In this document: positions 51,418 to 60,522 of the stretch, piece after piece
How positions within the stretch are numbered: position 1 is the first letter of the stretch
Layout: each line of letters starts with the position of its first letter
Source of the DNA: Phyllobacterium sp. T1293
GTDB lineage: Bacteria; Pseudomonadota; Alphaproteobacteria; Rhizobiales; Rhizobiaceae
Length of the DNA stretch: 64,000 nt
NCBI RefSeq assembly: GCF_020731415.2
Contig: NZ_CP088275.1
Coordinates: 434,001 to 498,000, forward strand
Direction of reading: 5' to 3'
Position numbers and translations under genes: made by a program
Notes under the pieces: model-generated
What the model was told of the DNA's origin: nothing
Databases searched by the model: none
What the model saw: only the letters and a program-made list of their open reading frames with translations

Positions 51418-52499
51418 AGTGGGTTCCCGTCAGTCAGCTTGATCTTTCGGCCATCGGTAAGACTGTGTGCGCCCGCCGTTGCTATCCGGTCCCCGTCCGT
51501 CAGACCATCCACGACAATTGCCTCGAAGCTGGTGCGGTTTTCCAGTTTAACCTCTTTGGCGGAAACTGTTGCCTGCTTGCTGTCAATGAGCCAGACAAAC
51601 GTCTTGCCGTCCTTGTCGAAAATGGCGGTCGCTGGAATGCGTATTCTCGGGTCAGCCGCTGTCGTCAGATAGGCGGTCACGGTTGTCCCCAGACGAAACC
51701 CTTCCGGTGGCTGTTCCAGGGTAATGCGTGTACGGCGCGTGCGTGTGGCTTCATCGGCCTGCGGGGCTATTTCCCGGACAACACCTGACGTCTGGATTGT
51801 CGGATCGGTTTGGAGCGAAACGCCGAACTTGCTGCCGATTTTAATGGGGTTGGCGACGGCTTCCGGTATATCAACAACAGCTTCCCGCACATCGGGGCGC
51901 GCAACCACGGCAATCTGTTGGCCTGCTGTCACTGTCTGCCCCACATCCGCTTGCAACGACGTAACCACGCCGTCAAAATCGGAGCGCAGCACCGCATAAC
52001 CAAGCTCTTCCCGTGCTTTGGTCAGGTCAGCCTCGGCGCGCACGACCGATGCCCGTGCCGCTTCATGTGCCTGCTGTGCCTGATCAAAAGTCGCTTCCGT
52101 CGCCGAACTCTGGCTAAGCAGTGCTTTCTGTCGATCTTCCGTCGACGCCGCATTGGCAAGCTGGGCTTTGGCTGAAGACAGGCTCGCTTCCGCCGCCTGC
52201 ACCGCCAGCTCGAGCGCGAGCGGATCGATTGCCGCTATCTCCTGCCCGTTCGAGACCTGATCACCCACCGAAACGTCTCGGCGAACAATGCGCCCGAGCG
52301 TGCGGAACCCAAGCTTGGTTTCAAAACGCGGCTCGACCTTCCCAGCAAAGCCACGCACCTGCACGGACTGCGATTTAAGGATGGTGGAAAGGACTGGCCT
52401 GATAACCTCGGGCTTTCCAGCCTCATCTTCTTTTTGGCAAGCAGCAAGACCAAGGGTCAGACAGACAAGACCTGTACCTGCAACAAGAACACGCCTCAT
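51414..52499 (-). CDS. RND periplasmic adaptor, lipoprotein (second of two)
   Basis: A 361-aa membrane-fusion protein with a lipobox LAAC (Cys21). After the signal come the barrel and lipoyl half (FAGKVEPRFETKLGFRTLGRIVRRDVSVGDQV), a coiled-coil hairpin (about 90-165, Ala/Gln/Glu-rich), the second lipoyl half (LRSDFDGVVTSLQADVGQTVTAGQ) and a C-terminal membrane-proximal domain. It overlaps the first adaptor gene and the pump gene by 4 bp each, so all three should be made together. Confidence 0.93.
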   Translation of the reverse strand: MRRVLVAGTGLVCLTLGLAACQKEDEAGKPEVIRPVLSTILKSQSVQVRGFAGKVEPRFETKLGFRTLGRIVRRDVSVGDQVSNGQEIAAIDPLALELAVQAAEASLSSAKAQLANAASTEDRQKALLSQSSATEATFDQAQQAHEAARASVVRAEADLTKAREELGYAVLRSDFDGVVTSLQADVGQTVTAGQQIAVVARPDVREAVVDIPEAVANPIKIGSKFGVSLQTDPTIQTSGVVREIAPQADEATRTRRTRITLEQPPEGFRLGTTVTAYLTTAADPRIRIPATAIFDKDGKTFVWLIDSKQATVSAKEVKLENRTSFEAIVVDGLTDGDRIATAGAHSLTDGRKIKLTDGNPL

Positions 52500-53569
52500 G
52501 ATGGATCACCATTCTTGACTACTACAATTTCGGTCGGACGCAACCGGGTTCCACCTGAAGTTACGACCTGATCACCCGCCTGCAGGCCGCCACCAATTGC
52601 GACGTTCAAGGACTCATAGGCCGTCACGGTCACGCTGCGCAGGCTGACCGCTTTTGTCTGCGGATCAATCACCCATACGGCCGGCTTGCCATTATCCGAT
52701 GTCATTACCGATGATGGTAAAACAGCCGCTTTGACGGCAGCCAGTTTCACCGTTCCGATCACCACAGAGCCGAGCGCCATTTCAGGCCGCGGATTTTGCA
52801 CGGCCACTTTTACACGCACCGTGCCAGAAGCATCATCAACGGTTGGCGAAACCTCGCGGATCGTGCCCGTGGCTGTGATAGTGGGATCATCGAGCAGAGT
52901 AATCTGAATCTGATGGTTGCCGATGTTTCGCGTTACCAGCCCTTCATACACATTAAAGATCGCGTCGCGCGGCCCATCGACCGCCACTGTAAAAGCAGTT
53001 GACGCGATCTGGGTCACCTGCCCCACCTCAATATTGCGGGCGGTCACGACACCCGAGGCATCCGCTTTCAGCTCCGTATAGGAAAGGGTTTCGCGCGATG
53101 TATCGAGTTGAGCCTTGGCTGCATCGAGTGATCCTTGCGCCGTGCGCTGGGCTTCTTCGGCGCTGTCATAGGCGCTCCTTGTGGTGAACCCTTGTGCAAG
53201 AAGCGCCTTCTGCCGGTCAAAAGCGGATGTGGTCTGCCTGACCTGCGCCTCTGCGGAACGCACAGCAGCTTCCGAAGCGTCAAGATCAGCCTTTTGCTGC
53301 GTCGGATCGATACGTGCAAGCACGTCGCCCGCCGCCACATGATCACCCACATCAACGAGCCGCTCTGTTACCTTGCCACTTACCCGGAACGATAGATTAC
53401 TGTCGATCTTGGCGCGTATTTCGCCTGTCACCGAAACACTTTGCGAATAGTCCGTGAACTCTACCTTGACCGCATTGACCTGTGCTGGTGGTTTTTGATC
53501 TGCAGCTTTTTCAGGCTGACAACCCGCCAACAGGGCAAGCCCAAAAACCATGATAATAGCTCTGCGCAT
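52496..53569 (-). CDS. RND periplasmic adaptor, lipoprotein (first of two)
   Basis: A 357-aa membrane-fusion protein with a lipobox LLAGC (Cys17). The lipoyl halves are FRVSGKVTERLVDVGDHVAAGDVLARIDP and LKADASGVVTARNIEVGQV, with a coiled-coil hairpin between them. It is related to the second adaptor in layout but clearly different in sequence. The ATG at 53569 is chosen because it starts the signal peptide; the frame is open 23 codons further up. It is the first gene of the three-gene efflux operon, divergent from the TetR gene. Confidence 0.92.
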   Translation of the reverse strand: MRRAIIMVFGLALLAGCQPEKAADQKPPAQVNAVKVEFTDYSQSVSVTGEIRAKIDSNLSFRVSGKVTERLVDVGDHVAAGDVLARIDPTQQKADLDASEAAVRSAEAQVRQTTSAFDRQKALLAQGFTTRSAYDSAEEAQRTAQGSLDAAKAQLDTSRETLSYTELKADASGVVTARNIEVGQVTQIASTAFTVAVDGPRDAIFNVYEGLVTRNIGNHQIQITLLDDPTITATGTIREVSPTVDDASGTVRVKVAVQNPRPEMALGSVVIGTVKLAAVKAAVLPSSVMTSDNGKPAVWVIDPQTKAVSLRSVTVTAYESLNVAIGGGLQAGDQVVTSGGTRLRPTEIVVVKNGDPS

Positions 53570-53668
53570 GAAAGGTTTATCGCGCGGCCATGATTGGCGC
53601 TCAACCGTCAATTTCGGGGAGTAAAAGTCAGGCCGCATCGTTCTACCAATCCATGCAAAGGTGTGACG

Positions 53669-53705
53669 GGTATATTATTGACTGATTGTTCAGTCAATGT
53701 ATAAT
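53669..53705. promoter_or_regulatory. Divergent promoters with overlapping TetR operator
   Basis: A 22-bp dyad ATTGACTGA-TTGT-TCAGTCAAT lies at 53677-53698. The rightward promoter reads TTGACT (53678-53683), 16 bp, TATAAT (53700-53705). The leftward one reads TTGACT from the other arm, 17 bp, TATACC. The -35 elements lie in the operator arms, so a TetR repressor bound here would block both the efflux operon and its own gene. Confidence 0.82.
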
Positions 53706-53743
53706 CTCATTCAAACGGCTTCAATGCTCCATTGGAAGAAATC

Positions 53744-54403
53744 ATGGCTGAAATAAAAGAGGCGTCAAGCGCCGAGGTAGGTGCCACTGCACCGGGAGTG
53801 AGGGCGCGCCGCAAGGCCCAGCGTCCGCAGGAAATTCTGCATGCTGCTTTCGATGAGTTTGCGGAGCGCGGTTATACGGCAACCCGCATCGAAGATGTCG
53901 CCAACCGGGCTGGCGTCACCAAGGGCACGATTTATCTCTATTTCCAGAACAAGGAAGAGCTGTTTCAGGACGTCGTGCGCAAGCTGTCACAGCCAATTTT
54001 CAACGAGGAACAGTTCTGGCAAGAGCATCAGAACCGCCCGAGCGATGAACTCGTGCGGCTGTATCTGGATACGGTTTATGAACATATGACCGTGAACCCC
54101 TACTCCCGTGAAATCCTCCGGTTCCTGATTTCCGATGGCCGGAGCTTTCCGGATTTGACCGCATCGCATTACGAGGAATTTGTCCGGCCAATTTTGACAA
54201 TGCTTCAACACATTCTTGAGAAAGGCGTTCGGGAAGGTATTTTCCGGGCGGAAGCGGCCGCCAGCCAAATGAGCTATATTCTTCTCAGCCCGGCGCTGAC
54301 ATTGACAATCGACAAGCTGTTGGACTGTCAGACCGACCTTCCCGAGCTTGGCGACTATGTGAATGCCCATTACGAAATGATCATGCGCAACGTCCGCAAC
54401 TAG
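53744..54403 (+). CDS. TetR-family repressor of the RND efflux operon
   Basis: A 219-aa regulator with an AcrR-type HTH (about 25-70; ILHAAFDEFAERGYTATRIEDVANRAGVTKGTIYLYFQNKEELF) and a helical ligand domain. The ATG at 53744 has GGAAGA 5-6 bp upstream. It is divergent from the two-adaptor RND operon, with a dyad between them that overlaps both promoters, as in BepR/BepDE and AcrR-type circuits. It ends 36 bp from the convergent GH20 gene. Confidence 0.93.
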   Translation: MAEIKEASSAEVGATAPGVRARRKAQRPQEILHAAFDEFAERGYTATRIEDVANRAGVTKGTIYLYFQNKEELFQDVVRKLSQPIFNEEQFWQEHQNRPSDELVRLYLDTVYEHMTVNPYSREILRFLISDGRSFPDLTASHYEEFVRPILTMLQHILEKGVREGIFRAEAAASQMSYILLSPALTLTIDKLLDCQTDLPELGDYVNAHYEMIMRNVRN

Positions 54404-54439
54404 AGTTTATTGCCATTGATACCAGCGTGCTTGCGTAGA

Positions 54440-56380
54440 TCACGCCTCCGATCGAAAGCCATAAAGAATGGGCATCAATCCGGCCAAAGCCTTGAAGCGG
54501 CTCCAGGACTTCGCTTCCGGCCTTGTCCACCCGGTCTCTGCCAGCGCCGAAATACGCGGGAAGACCAGCCGGTCAAAAACCGCACGATCCGTCATCGGTT
54601 CAGACCAGATGCAGGTCTGGACACCAAGGAAACGTTCCTTTTGCGATGTGCTCCAACCTTCGACGGGATCAAAATTATAAAGCTTTTCCGGTTCTGACCA
54701 ACCCGCCCAACCGGCACCGGGCTCCGACCAGTCAGGACTATTGGCCATATCGAGATAGTAGACCGGGCCGGGACAGACCACGATGTCATAGCCTTCCGTC
54801 GCAAGCTTTGCACTGATTTCGACCGTGTGCCAGCCATTGAGATAACAGTGGTTCTTATCGATGCCGCCGCCATGGGCCGCCTCTTCCCATGCGCCGGTGA
54901 TACGTCCCCGTTTGGTGAGCGATGCCTGCACCCGCTTCAGGAAATCCGCCTGAAGCACTGCCGCATTGTCGCTGCCCAATTGGGCAAGCCGTGCCTTTGC
55001 TTGCGGTGAGCCAGTCCATGCATCAGCGGGTACTTCATCCGCTCCGACATGAATTGTCTTCGAGGGGAAAAGTTCAAGCAACTCATCCAGAATGGTCTCG
55101 ACAAACTGATAGGTTTCCTCGCGCGCGGGGTTGAGGCAATTGTTCGGAAAGCCCTGAATGGAAAAATACTCGCCTGTCTCCTGCGGATCGCGCAGCCATG
55201 GCAGCGATTGCAGGACGGAATAGCAATGCCCCGGCATGTCGATTTCAGGTACGACATCAATACCGAGATCGTCGGCCAAACGGATGATCTCGCGAATAGC
55301 AGCCTTGGTATAATAGCCACCCATTGCTTCCGGGCCAGAGCCCAGCAATGGCGGGATCGGCAGACCATGGCCACGCCACGCACCAATGGAAACAAGTTCC
55401 GGATAGGCATCAATCTCCACACGCCACGCTTCATCATCCGAAAGATGCCAGTGAAAGCGATTGAGCTTGTTCCATGCGAGGATGTTGAGGAACTGGCTGA
55501 TCTCCGCTGATCCATAGAATTGCCGCGCCACATCCAGATGTGTGCCGCGCCAGCGCATGGTTGGTTCGTCGCGGATTTCACCTTCGAGTGGAAACACAAA
55601 GGTTTCCGGATGGAGCCGTGCTCCCCGCAAAATCTGACCAAGAGTGATCAGGCCATAGAGCAGACCCGAACGGCTACCGGCTGTCACTTCTGTCTGATCG
55701 GCAAAACGGATCGCATAGGCTTCCGCTTTGAATCCTTCTGCAACCCGAAGCGTCACGGGCAGGCCGCCCTCGGCCTGCGAACGAACAATACCCTCAACAG
55801 GAAAGAGTGACTGCACCAAGGTCTCAAAAGTGTCAGCGGCGCGCTCGGCTTCATCATCTCGCGGCAGCAAAGCAAGTCCCAAAGGCACGCAACGGCGGCC
55901 GGAAATCGAGACCGCTTGCGGCCATGGCACAATGGAAAGCGGAACATCGACACTCACAGGAACAGGATAGATTTCGGCACCACGCTTCAATGGTGCATTA
56001 TCACCGATGGCACGGGTGGGTGTGATTGCAACGGGCGCGGTCGTTCCGTCGGCAAGAACGAGATAGGCGGTGGTACCCCCATCAGTCCAGTGGCGCAGAG
56101 GATAGCTCAACCCTCGCGCTGTGATTGTCCATGATGTTTTGGGCTGAAGCACAAAATCAACTGGCGGTGCGAATTCCGAATGATTGGAAAGCCGGGCTGT
56201 CAGTGTTGCACCTTCCACAGAAGCAGCCGGATCAATACGGCCCGGTCCACTCACACAAAGGCGGAAGTCCCGGATTGGCTCATCCGAGAGATTGGTAAGG
56301 GTCAGCAAATAAGCAAGAGGTTCATCGTCCTTGGCAGGATGCCATGCGGTTGCCAGTCGGAATGCATATCGTGATGTCAT
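54440..56380 (-). CDS. Beta-N-acetylhexosaminidase, GH20
   Basis: A 646-aa glycosidase that removes terminal GlcNAc or GalNAc by substrate-assisted catalysis. An N-terminal beta-rich domain (about 1-130), a GH20b-like domain (about 145-270) and the TIM barrel (about 275-610) follow each other. The catalytic pair is D448-E449 in HVGADEVP; other barrel motifs are RGTHLDVARQF, NKLNRFHWHLSDDEAWR and DVVPEIDMPGH. There is no signal peptide, so it should act in the cytosol on imported oligosaccharides. It is the last gene of the second chitobiose-type operon, 17 bp after the GNAT gene. Confidence 0.95.
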   Translation of the reverse strand: MTSRYAFRLATAWHPAKDDEPLAYLLTLTNLSDEPIRDFRLCVSGPGRIDPAASVEGATLTARLSNHSEFAPPVDFVLQPKTSWTITARGLSYPLRHWTDGGTTAYLVLADGTTAPVAITPTRAIGDNAPLKRGAEIYPVPVSVDVPLSIVPWPQAVSISGRRCVPLGLALLPRDDEAERAADTFETLVQSLFPVEGIVRSQAEGGLPVTLRVAEGFKAEAYAIRFADQTEVTAGSRSGLLYGLITLGQILRGARLHPETFVFPLEGEIRDEPTMRWRGTHLDVARQFYGSAEISQFLNILAWNKLNRFHWHLSDDEAWRVEIDAYPELVSIGAWRGHGLPIPPLLGSGPEAMGGYYTKAAIREIIRLADDLGIDVVPEIDMPGHCYSVLQSLPWLRDPQETGEYFSIQGFPNNCLNPAREETYQFVETILDELLELFPSKTIHVGADEVPADAWTGSPQAKARLAQLGSDNAAVLQADFLKRVQASLTKRGRITGAWEEAAHGGGIDKNHCYLNGWHTVEISAKLATEGYDIVVCPGPVYYLDMANSPDWSEPGAGWAGWSEPEKLYNFDPVEGWSTSQKERFLGVQTCIWSEPMTDRAVFDRLVFPRISALAETGWTRPEAKSWSRFKALAGLMPILYGFRSEA

Positions 56381-56397
56381 GGGTAAGCTTTCAGGAT

Positions 56398-56874
56398 TTA
56401 ATCTGGATATCTGAGCAGTCCGGCAAAAACGCCGGGTTCGGAATCGGCAATCGGCGTTGCTCCGACTGCACGGACGTAAAAATCGACGGGACCGACATCA
56501 CCGATCGCCGCGTAGCCATAGCCCTGCACGCGCATATCGAGCAGGCAGGCAAGCAGTAGGCAGTGGCCAATGCCTGCACCCCGTGCCTCCTCACTGACAC
56601 CTGTTGGTCCGAAAAAACCGCGCGCAATGGCATCGTAACAGGCAAAGCCGACGAGCTTGCCATTCTTGGTCGCAATGAAACAGGCCGATGGTTGCCGGGT
56701 GCAGGCAATGGTGGCTTCGCTTGCCCAGCCGGGTCCAAATTCCTGTTTGATCCAGTCTGAAACAAGACCGAGTTCGGGAGCGAGCACCCGGCGAACCGCA
56801 ATACCTGCATCAGCCAGACGCTGATCAAGTTCCGGCTTTGGTTCAAGCGCATATAGTCTGACAAGAAGGTCCAT
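56398..56874 (-). CDS. GNAT-family N-acetyltransferase, paralogue of the 38218 gene
   Basis: A 158-aa acetyltransferase. It shares the blocks LVGFACYDAIARGFFGPTGV, the acetyl-CoA loop EEARGAGIGHCLL, and AIGDVGPVDFYVRAVGA with the GNAT of the first operon, along with the overall length and a similar ending (GVFAGLLR). It lies between the ATPase and GH20 genes of the second operon. Conservation of this partner across two otherwise rearranged operons suggests a real role in amino-sugar processing. The substrate is unknown. Confidence 0.88.
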   Translation of the reverse strand: MDLLVRLYALEPKPELDQRLADAGIAVRRVLAPELGLVSDWIKQEFGPGWASEATIACTRQPSACFIATKNGKLVGFACYDAIARGFFGPTGVSEEARGAGIGHCLLLACLLDMRVQGYGYAAIGDVGPVDFYVRAVGATPIADSEPGVFAGLLRYPD

Positions 56875-56889
56875 CTGATACCCCTTTAA

Positions 56890-57831
56890 TCAGGCTGCTT
56901 CGCCAAGTGTGCGGACAAAATGGTTGGGACCAACCTTATCCACCCCGTCGGATGATGGCCGGGATATCTGACGGATTTTTTCCGCATGCTGGAGAAACCG
57001 TGCGCTGTCGCCCGGCACGAACGGCTGATACGGATCAGGCACGGCCGAAAGCAGCAGCTTGGTATAGGGATGACGAGGATCAGTAATAACAGACATTGTA
57101 TCTCCCCACTCGACCATCTGTCCGGCAAACATCACCACGATTTCTTCGGCTACATGCGCCGCCGTTGCTATGTCATGGGTGATGTAAAGCAGGGCCAGGT
57201 TACGCTCACGCTTTATGCCTGAAAGCAGTTCAAGAATACCGAGACGGATCGAGACATCGAGCATCGACGTTGGCTCGTCAGCCACAAGAACTTCCGGCTG
57301 CACGGCCAGAGCGCGTGCAATGTTCACCCGCTGACGCTGCCCGCCGGAGAGTTCGTGCGGAAACTTATGTGCAGTCAAAATCGGATCAAGCCCCACGCTC
57401 TCAAGCAAGGCGTCGACACCATCCGCTGCGCCCTTTCTACCCTTGACATGACCATGCAGTTTCAGCGGTCGAACCAGATGGTGCCCAACGGAGAATACAG
57501 GATTGAGTGAGGCAAATGGGTCCTGAAAAACCATCTGCACGGCACGGCGATAAGACTTTTCCTCAGTTCCTGAGCCAACGGTAGTGACATCATTGCCGCG
57601 GAAAAGCATCGTGCCCGATGTGGGCCGATCCATCCGTGCGATAATGCGCGCGCAGGTTGTCTTTCCGCAGCCGGACTCACCCACAAGCGCCAGCGCCCTG
57701 CCCGGCACCAACGAAAAGGATATACCGCGCAAAGCATGAACAAGACCAAAGGATCGCGTGATATCTTCAAGCGCAATCACCGATGATGTCTCGGTTGCTT
57801 GCGCGCCCTTAATGTCAGGAATGGCGTTCAT
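56890..57831 (-). CDS. Dpp/chitobiose-type ABC transporter ATP-binding protein (DppF-like)
   Basis: A 313-aa ATPase, paralogue of the 31810 gene. It has Walker A (GESGCGKTT), signature LSGGQRQRVNIARALA, Walker B (LVADEPTSMLDVSIRLG) and switch histidine (YITHDIATAAHVAEEIVVMFAG), with the C-terminal DPRHPYTKLLLSAVPDPYQPF. The ATG at 57831 overlaps the upstream stop (ATGA). The GNAT gene starts 15 bp after its stop, so hexosaminidase and acetyltransferase are at the distal end of this operon, the reverse of the first one. Confidence 0.95.
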   Translation of the reverse strand: MNAIPDIKGAQATETSSVIALEDITRSFGLVHALRGISFSLVPGRALALVGESGCGKTTCARIIARMDRPTSGTMLFRGNDVTTVGSGTEEKSYRRAVQMVFQDPFASLNPVFSVGHHLVRPLKLHGHVKGRKGAADGVDALLESVGLDPILTAHKFPHELSGGQRQRVNIARALAVQPEVLVADEPTSMLDVSIRLGILELLSGIKRERNLALLYITHDIATAAHVAEEIVVMFAGQMVEWGDTMSVITDPRHPYTKLLLSAVPDPYQPFVPGDSARFLQHAEKIRQISRPSSDGVDKVGPNHFVRTLGEAA

Positions 57832-58643
57832 GCGGGCCTCCTTTCCATGGCATTCATGCTGGGCAGGCTGGGAATCGCGCCCCATAATCGTTTGGTATAG
57901 TCATGCACAGGCGCACGGCTGACCTGCTTGACATCGCCAACCTCAACCAGTTCCCCCTTCAGCATCACGCCGATCCGATGACATATCTGGGCCATCAAAT
58001 GCAGATCATGCGTTATGAACAATACCGAGAAACCATGGCTCTTCTGCAGGTCCACGACCTGTTCAAGGATTTCCCGCTGCACCACCACGTCAAGCGCCGT
58101 TGTCGGCTCGTCCATGATGATCAACTCCGGGCTGAGAGCCAGGCAGATGGCTATCACAATGCGCTGGCGCATGCCGCCGCTGAACTGGTGCGGATAGTTG
58201 GAAAGCCGGTCAACAGGAATACCGACAAGCCGGAACATTTCTTCCGCCCGCGCCCGCGACTTCTCGCGGTTGCAACCGGTATGGCGAGATAACACATCAT
58301 GAAATTGTGCCTCGACCCGCATCAAGGGATTGAGCGAGTTCATGGCGCTCTGAAACACCATGCCAATGCGTTTCCACCGCACCGCTTGCAGTGCCCGCTC
58401 GGTCATACCGAGCAGATCCTGTCCATCAAGCAGGATCTCTCCACCCGCCACCCATGCCGGTGGTTTGGCAAGGCGCGTGATCGCATAGGCTATTGTGCTC
58501 TTGCCGCAGCCCGATTCCCCGGCAAGACCGAAAAGTTCGCCGCGGCCAATGTCGAAAGACACATTCTTCACAGCATTGAAAACGCCTTTGTCGAGCAGAT
58601 AATCAACACTGAGATTGCGAATTTGCAGAAGTGCATTGCTCAT
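57828..58643 (-). CDS. Dpp/chitobiose-type ABC transporter ATP-binding protein (DppD-like)
   Basis: A 271-aa ATPase, the same length as its paralogue at 32733. It has Walker A (GESGCGKST), signature FSGGMRQRIVIAICLAL, Walker B (IIMDEPTTALDVVVQ), switch histidine (FITHDLHLMAQ) and the DppD-type QSAMNSLNPLMRVEAQFHDVL. It overlaps both neighbours by 4 bp. Confidence 0.95.
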   Translation of the reverse strand: MSNALLQIRNLSVDYLLDKGVFNAVKNVSFDIGRGELFGLAGESGCGKSTIAYAITRLAKPPAWVAGGEILLDGQDLLGMTERALQAVRWKRIGMVFQSAMNSLNPLMRVEAQFHDVLSRHTGCNREKSRARAEEMFRLVGIPVDRLSNYPHQFSGGMRQRIVIAICLALSPELIIMDEPTTALDVVVQREILEQVVDLQKSHGFSVLFITHDLHLMAQICHRIGVMLKGELVEVGDVKQVSRAPVHDYTKRLWGAIPSLPSMNAMERRPA

Positions 58644-59542
58644 CGTGCAGCCTCCAATTCGCGTGTGCGCAGACGATTGAGCCGCAACCAGCGGCGAAGT
58701 GCCGGACCAGAACGCAGTTGCGGATTGGCGATTTCGTCAAAGGTGAAGTTGAGCAGTGAAAGCCCAAGCCCGACCAGAACGATGCCAGCACAGGGCACTG
58801 CGATATCCCACCATGCACCAACGATAATCGCTGACGAGTTCTGTGCGTTGTAAAGCATGGTGCCCCACGTCACATTCAATGGATCGCCAAAGCCAAGATA
58901 TTCCAATGTCGTCTGGGCAACGATGGCATAGATAATACTGCCGACGAGATTGAGCGCGATAAGTGGCAGGAGATTAGGCACGACCTCGACAAATACGATC
59001 CGCCAGTTCGGCTCACCCACCATGCGCGCAGCGACAACAAATTCGCGGTTGCGCAAAGCCAATGTCTGAGAACGCGTCATGCGCGCGCCCCATGGCCAAG
59101 ATGTCAGCGCTATAATAGCCATGATGGCAACAGGTCCCACTGTACCAGCAAACGAAGCCAGCAGGATCAACAGCGGAATATTGGGAATGACAAGCACCGC
59201 ATTGGTCAGGAGGTCGAGAATATTGTCGGTGCGTCCGCCAAAATAACCACCGGCAAGGCCGATCAATGTACCGAGTACGGTGATGAATATTCCGGTTGCA
59301 AAGCCTATCGTCAGGGATGACCGGGCACCCCAGACAAATTGACCGAAAACATCACGGCCCATTTTTGTGGTGCCCATGACATGTTCAATGCTGGGTGGCT
59401 GATGCGAGCGACCGACACGCGCAGCTGGATCGTTCGGGGCAAGGATCGGCGCGAACAGAGCCATCAGGCACAATGCGATGACGATAGCCAGACCAACGAC
59501 GGCCTTCTTCTGGCGTAACAGGAGTTTCAGTCCGGCGTTCAT
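58640..59542 (-). CDS. Dpp/chitobiose-type ABC transporter permease (DppC-like)
   Basis: A 300-aa permease, paralogue of the 33545 gene. Conserved parts are the segment MGTTKMGRDVFGQFVWGARSSLTIG, the coupling loop RNREFVVAARMVGEPNWRIVFVEVVPNLLP and the C-terminal VGLGLSLLNFTFDEIANPQLR. It overlaps the DppB-like gene and the ATPase gene by 4 bp each. Confidence 0.95.
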   Translation of the reverse strand: MNAGLKLLLRQKKAVVGLAIVIALCLMALFAPILAPNDPAARVGRSHQPPSIEHVMGTTKMGRDVFGQFVWGARSSLTIGFATGIFITVLGTLIGLAGGYFGGRTDNILDLLTNAVLVIPNIPLLILLASFAGTVGPVAIMAIIALTSWPWGARMTRSQTLALRNREFVVAARMVGEPNWRIVFVEVVPNLLPLIALNLVGSIIYAIVAQTTLEYLGFGDPLNVTWGTMLYNAQNSSAIIVGAWWDIAVPCAGIVLVGLGLSLLNFTFDEIANPQLRSGPALRRWLRLNRLRTRELEAAR

Positions 59543-60522
59543 GTGCGTGCCTCCCTGATGCGCGGATCAACAACGCCGTAGATGAGATCAACCAGCAGAT
59601 TTGCTCCCAGAGTAGCCAGCGTCATCAGCAGGAGCTGTCCCTGAATAACCGGATAATCACGAGCGACACTCGCTGTATAAAGCGTGAGGCCAAGACCGGG
59701 ATAGTTGAAGACAATTTCGGTAACGATGGAGCCGCCGAACACAGCGCCAAGCATGAGGGCAAGATTGGTCAGCACGGGCAGCATGGCATTGCGGGCGGCA
59801 TAACCAAACATAACAGCGGTTTCGCTAAGGCCTTTGGCGCGGCCCATGGTGACATAATCCTCGCCCAGCACTGAAATCATGCTGGTTCGCATGGTCGTCT
59901 GGAATTCACCGATGAGATAAGGCGAGAGTGTCAGAACCGGCATGATTGCATGAAGAAAGACGCTGCCAAAGAACGTAAAATTTAAACCGGGATCGAGATT
60001 GGGGTTGTAGGCATAGCCAACCGGAAGCCAGCGAAGAGCAACACCGAAAGTGAAAAGTGTGGCCAGAGCGATGACAACGGATGGCACGGCAATCATCATG
60101 ATGGAAAGCGGTGAGACGATGGAATCAAATCGTCCCCCTCGTCGCCATGCGGCCAGCGCTCCCAATGTTGTCCCGATGCAAAGGGAAAAGATTATGGCTG
60201 TAATAACGAAAAAGGCTGTCCATCCGGCAGAACGGCCAAGAACTTCCACCACGGTCTGTGGGTAGTATTTTACCGAGACCCCAAGATCGAGCGTGGCCAG
60301 TCCTTTCAGATAGTCGAGGAATTGCTCCCACAGAGGCTGCTGTACCGCACCAAACCGGGCCTTGATCGCTTCGATTGCAGCCGGTGTCGCACGCGGGCCA
60401 AGCTGCGCAATCATTCCATCAACAGGGCTCCCCGGCATCAGCCGGGGAACGAGAAAATTGACAACAATGGCAAATAGAAACGCTACGCCATAGATAGCAA
60501 GCCGGTGCAGAGGGAGCCGCAT
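59539..60522 (-). CDS. Dpp/chitobiose-type ABC transporter permease (DppB-like)
   Basis: A 327-aa permease, paralogue of the 34439 gene. It has the N-terminal LAIYGVAFLFAIVVNFLVPRLMPGSP, the loop GEDYVTMGRAKGLSETAVMFGYAARNAMLP and FNYPGLGLTLYTASVARDYPVIQGQLL. It shares one base with the binding-protein stop, so translation is coupled to it. Confidence 0.95.
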   Translation of the reverse strand: MRLPLHRLAIYGVAFLFAIVVNFLVPRLMPGSPVDGMIAQLGPRATPAAIEAIKARFGAVQQPLWEQFLDYLKGLATLDLGVSVKYYPQTVVEVLGRSAGWTAFFVITAIIFSLCIGTTLGALAAWRRGGRFDSIVSPLSIMMIAVPSVVIALATLFTFGVALRWLPVGYAYNPNLDPGLNFTFFGSVFLHAIMPVLTLSPYLIGEFQTTMRTSMISVLGEDYVTMGRAKGLSETAVMFGYAARNAMLPVLTNLALMLGAVFGGSIVTEIVFNYPGLGLTLYTASVARDYPVIQGQLLLMTLATLGANLLVDLIYGVVDPRIREART

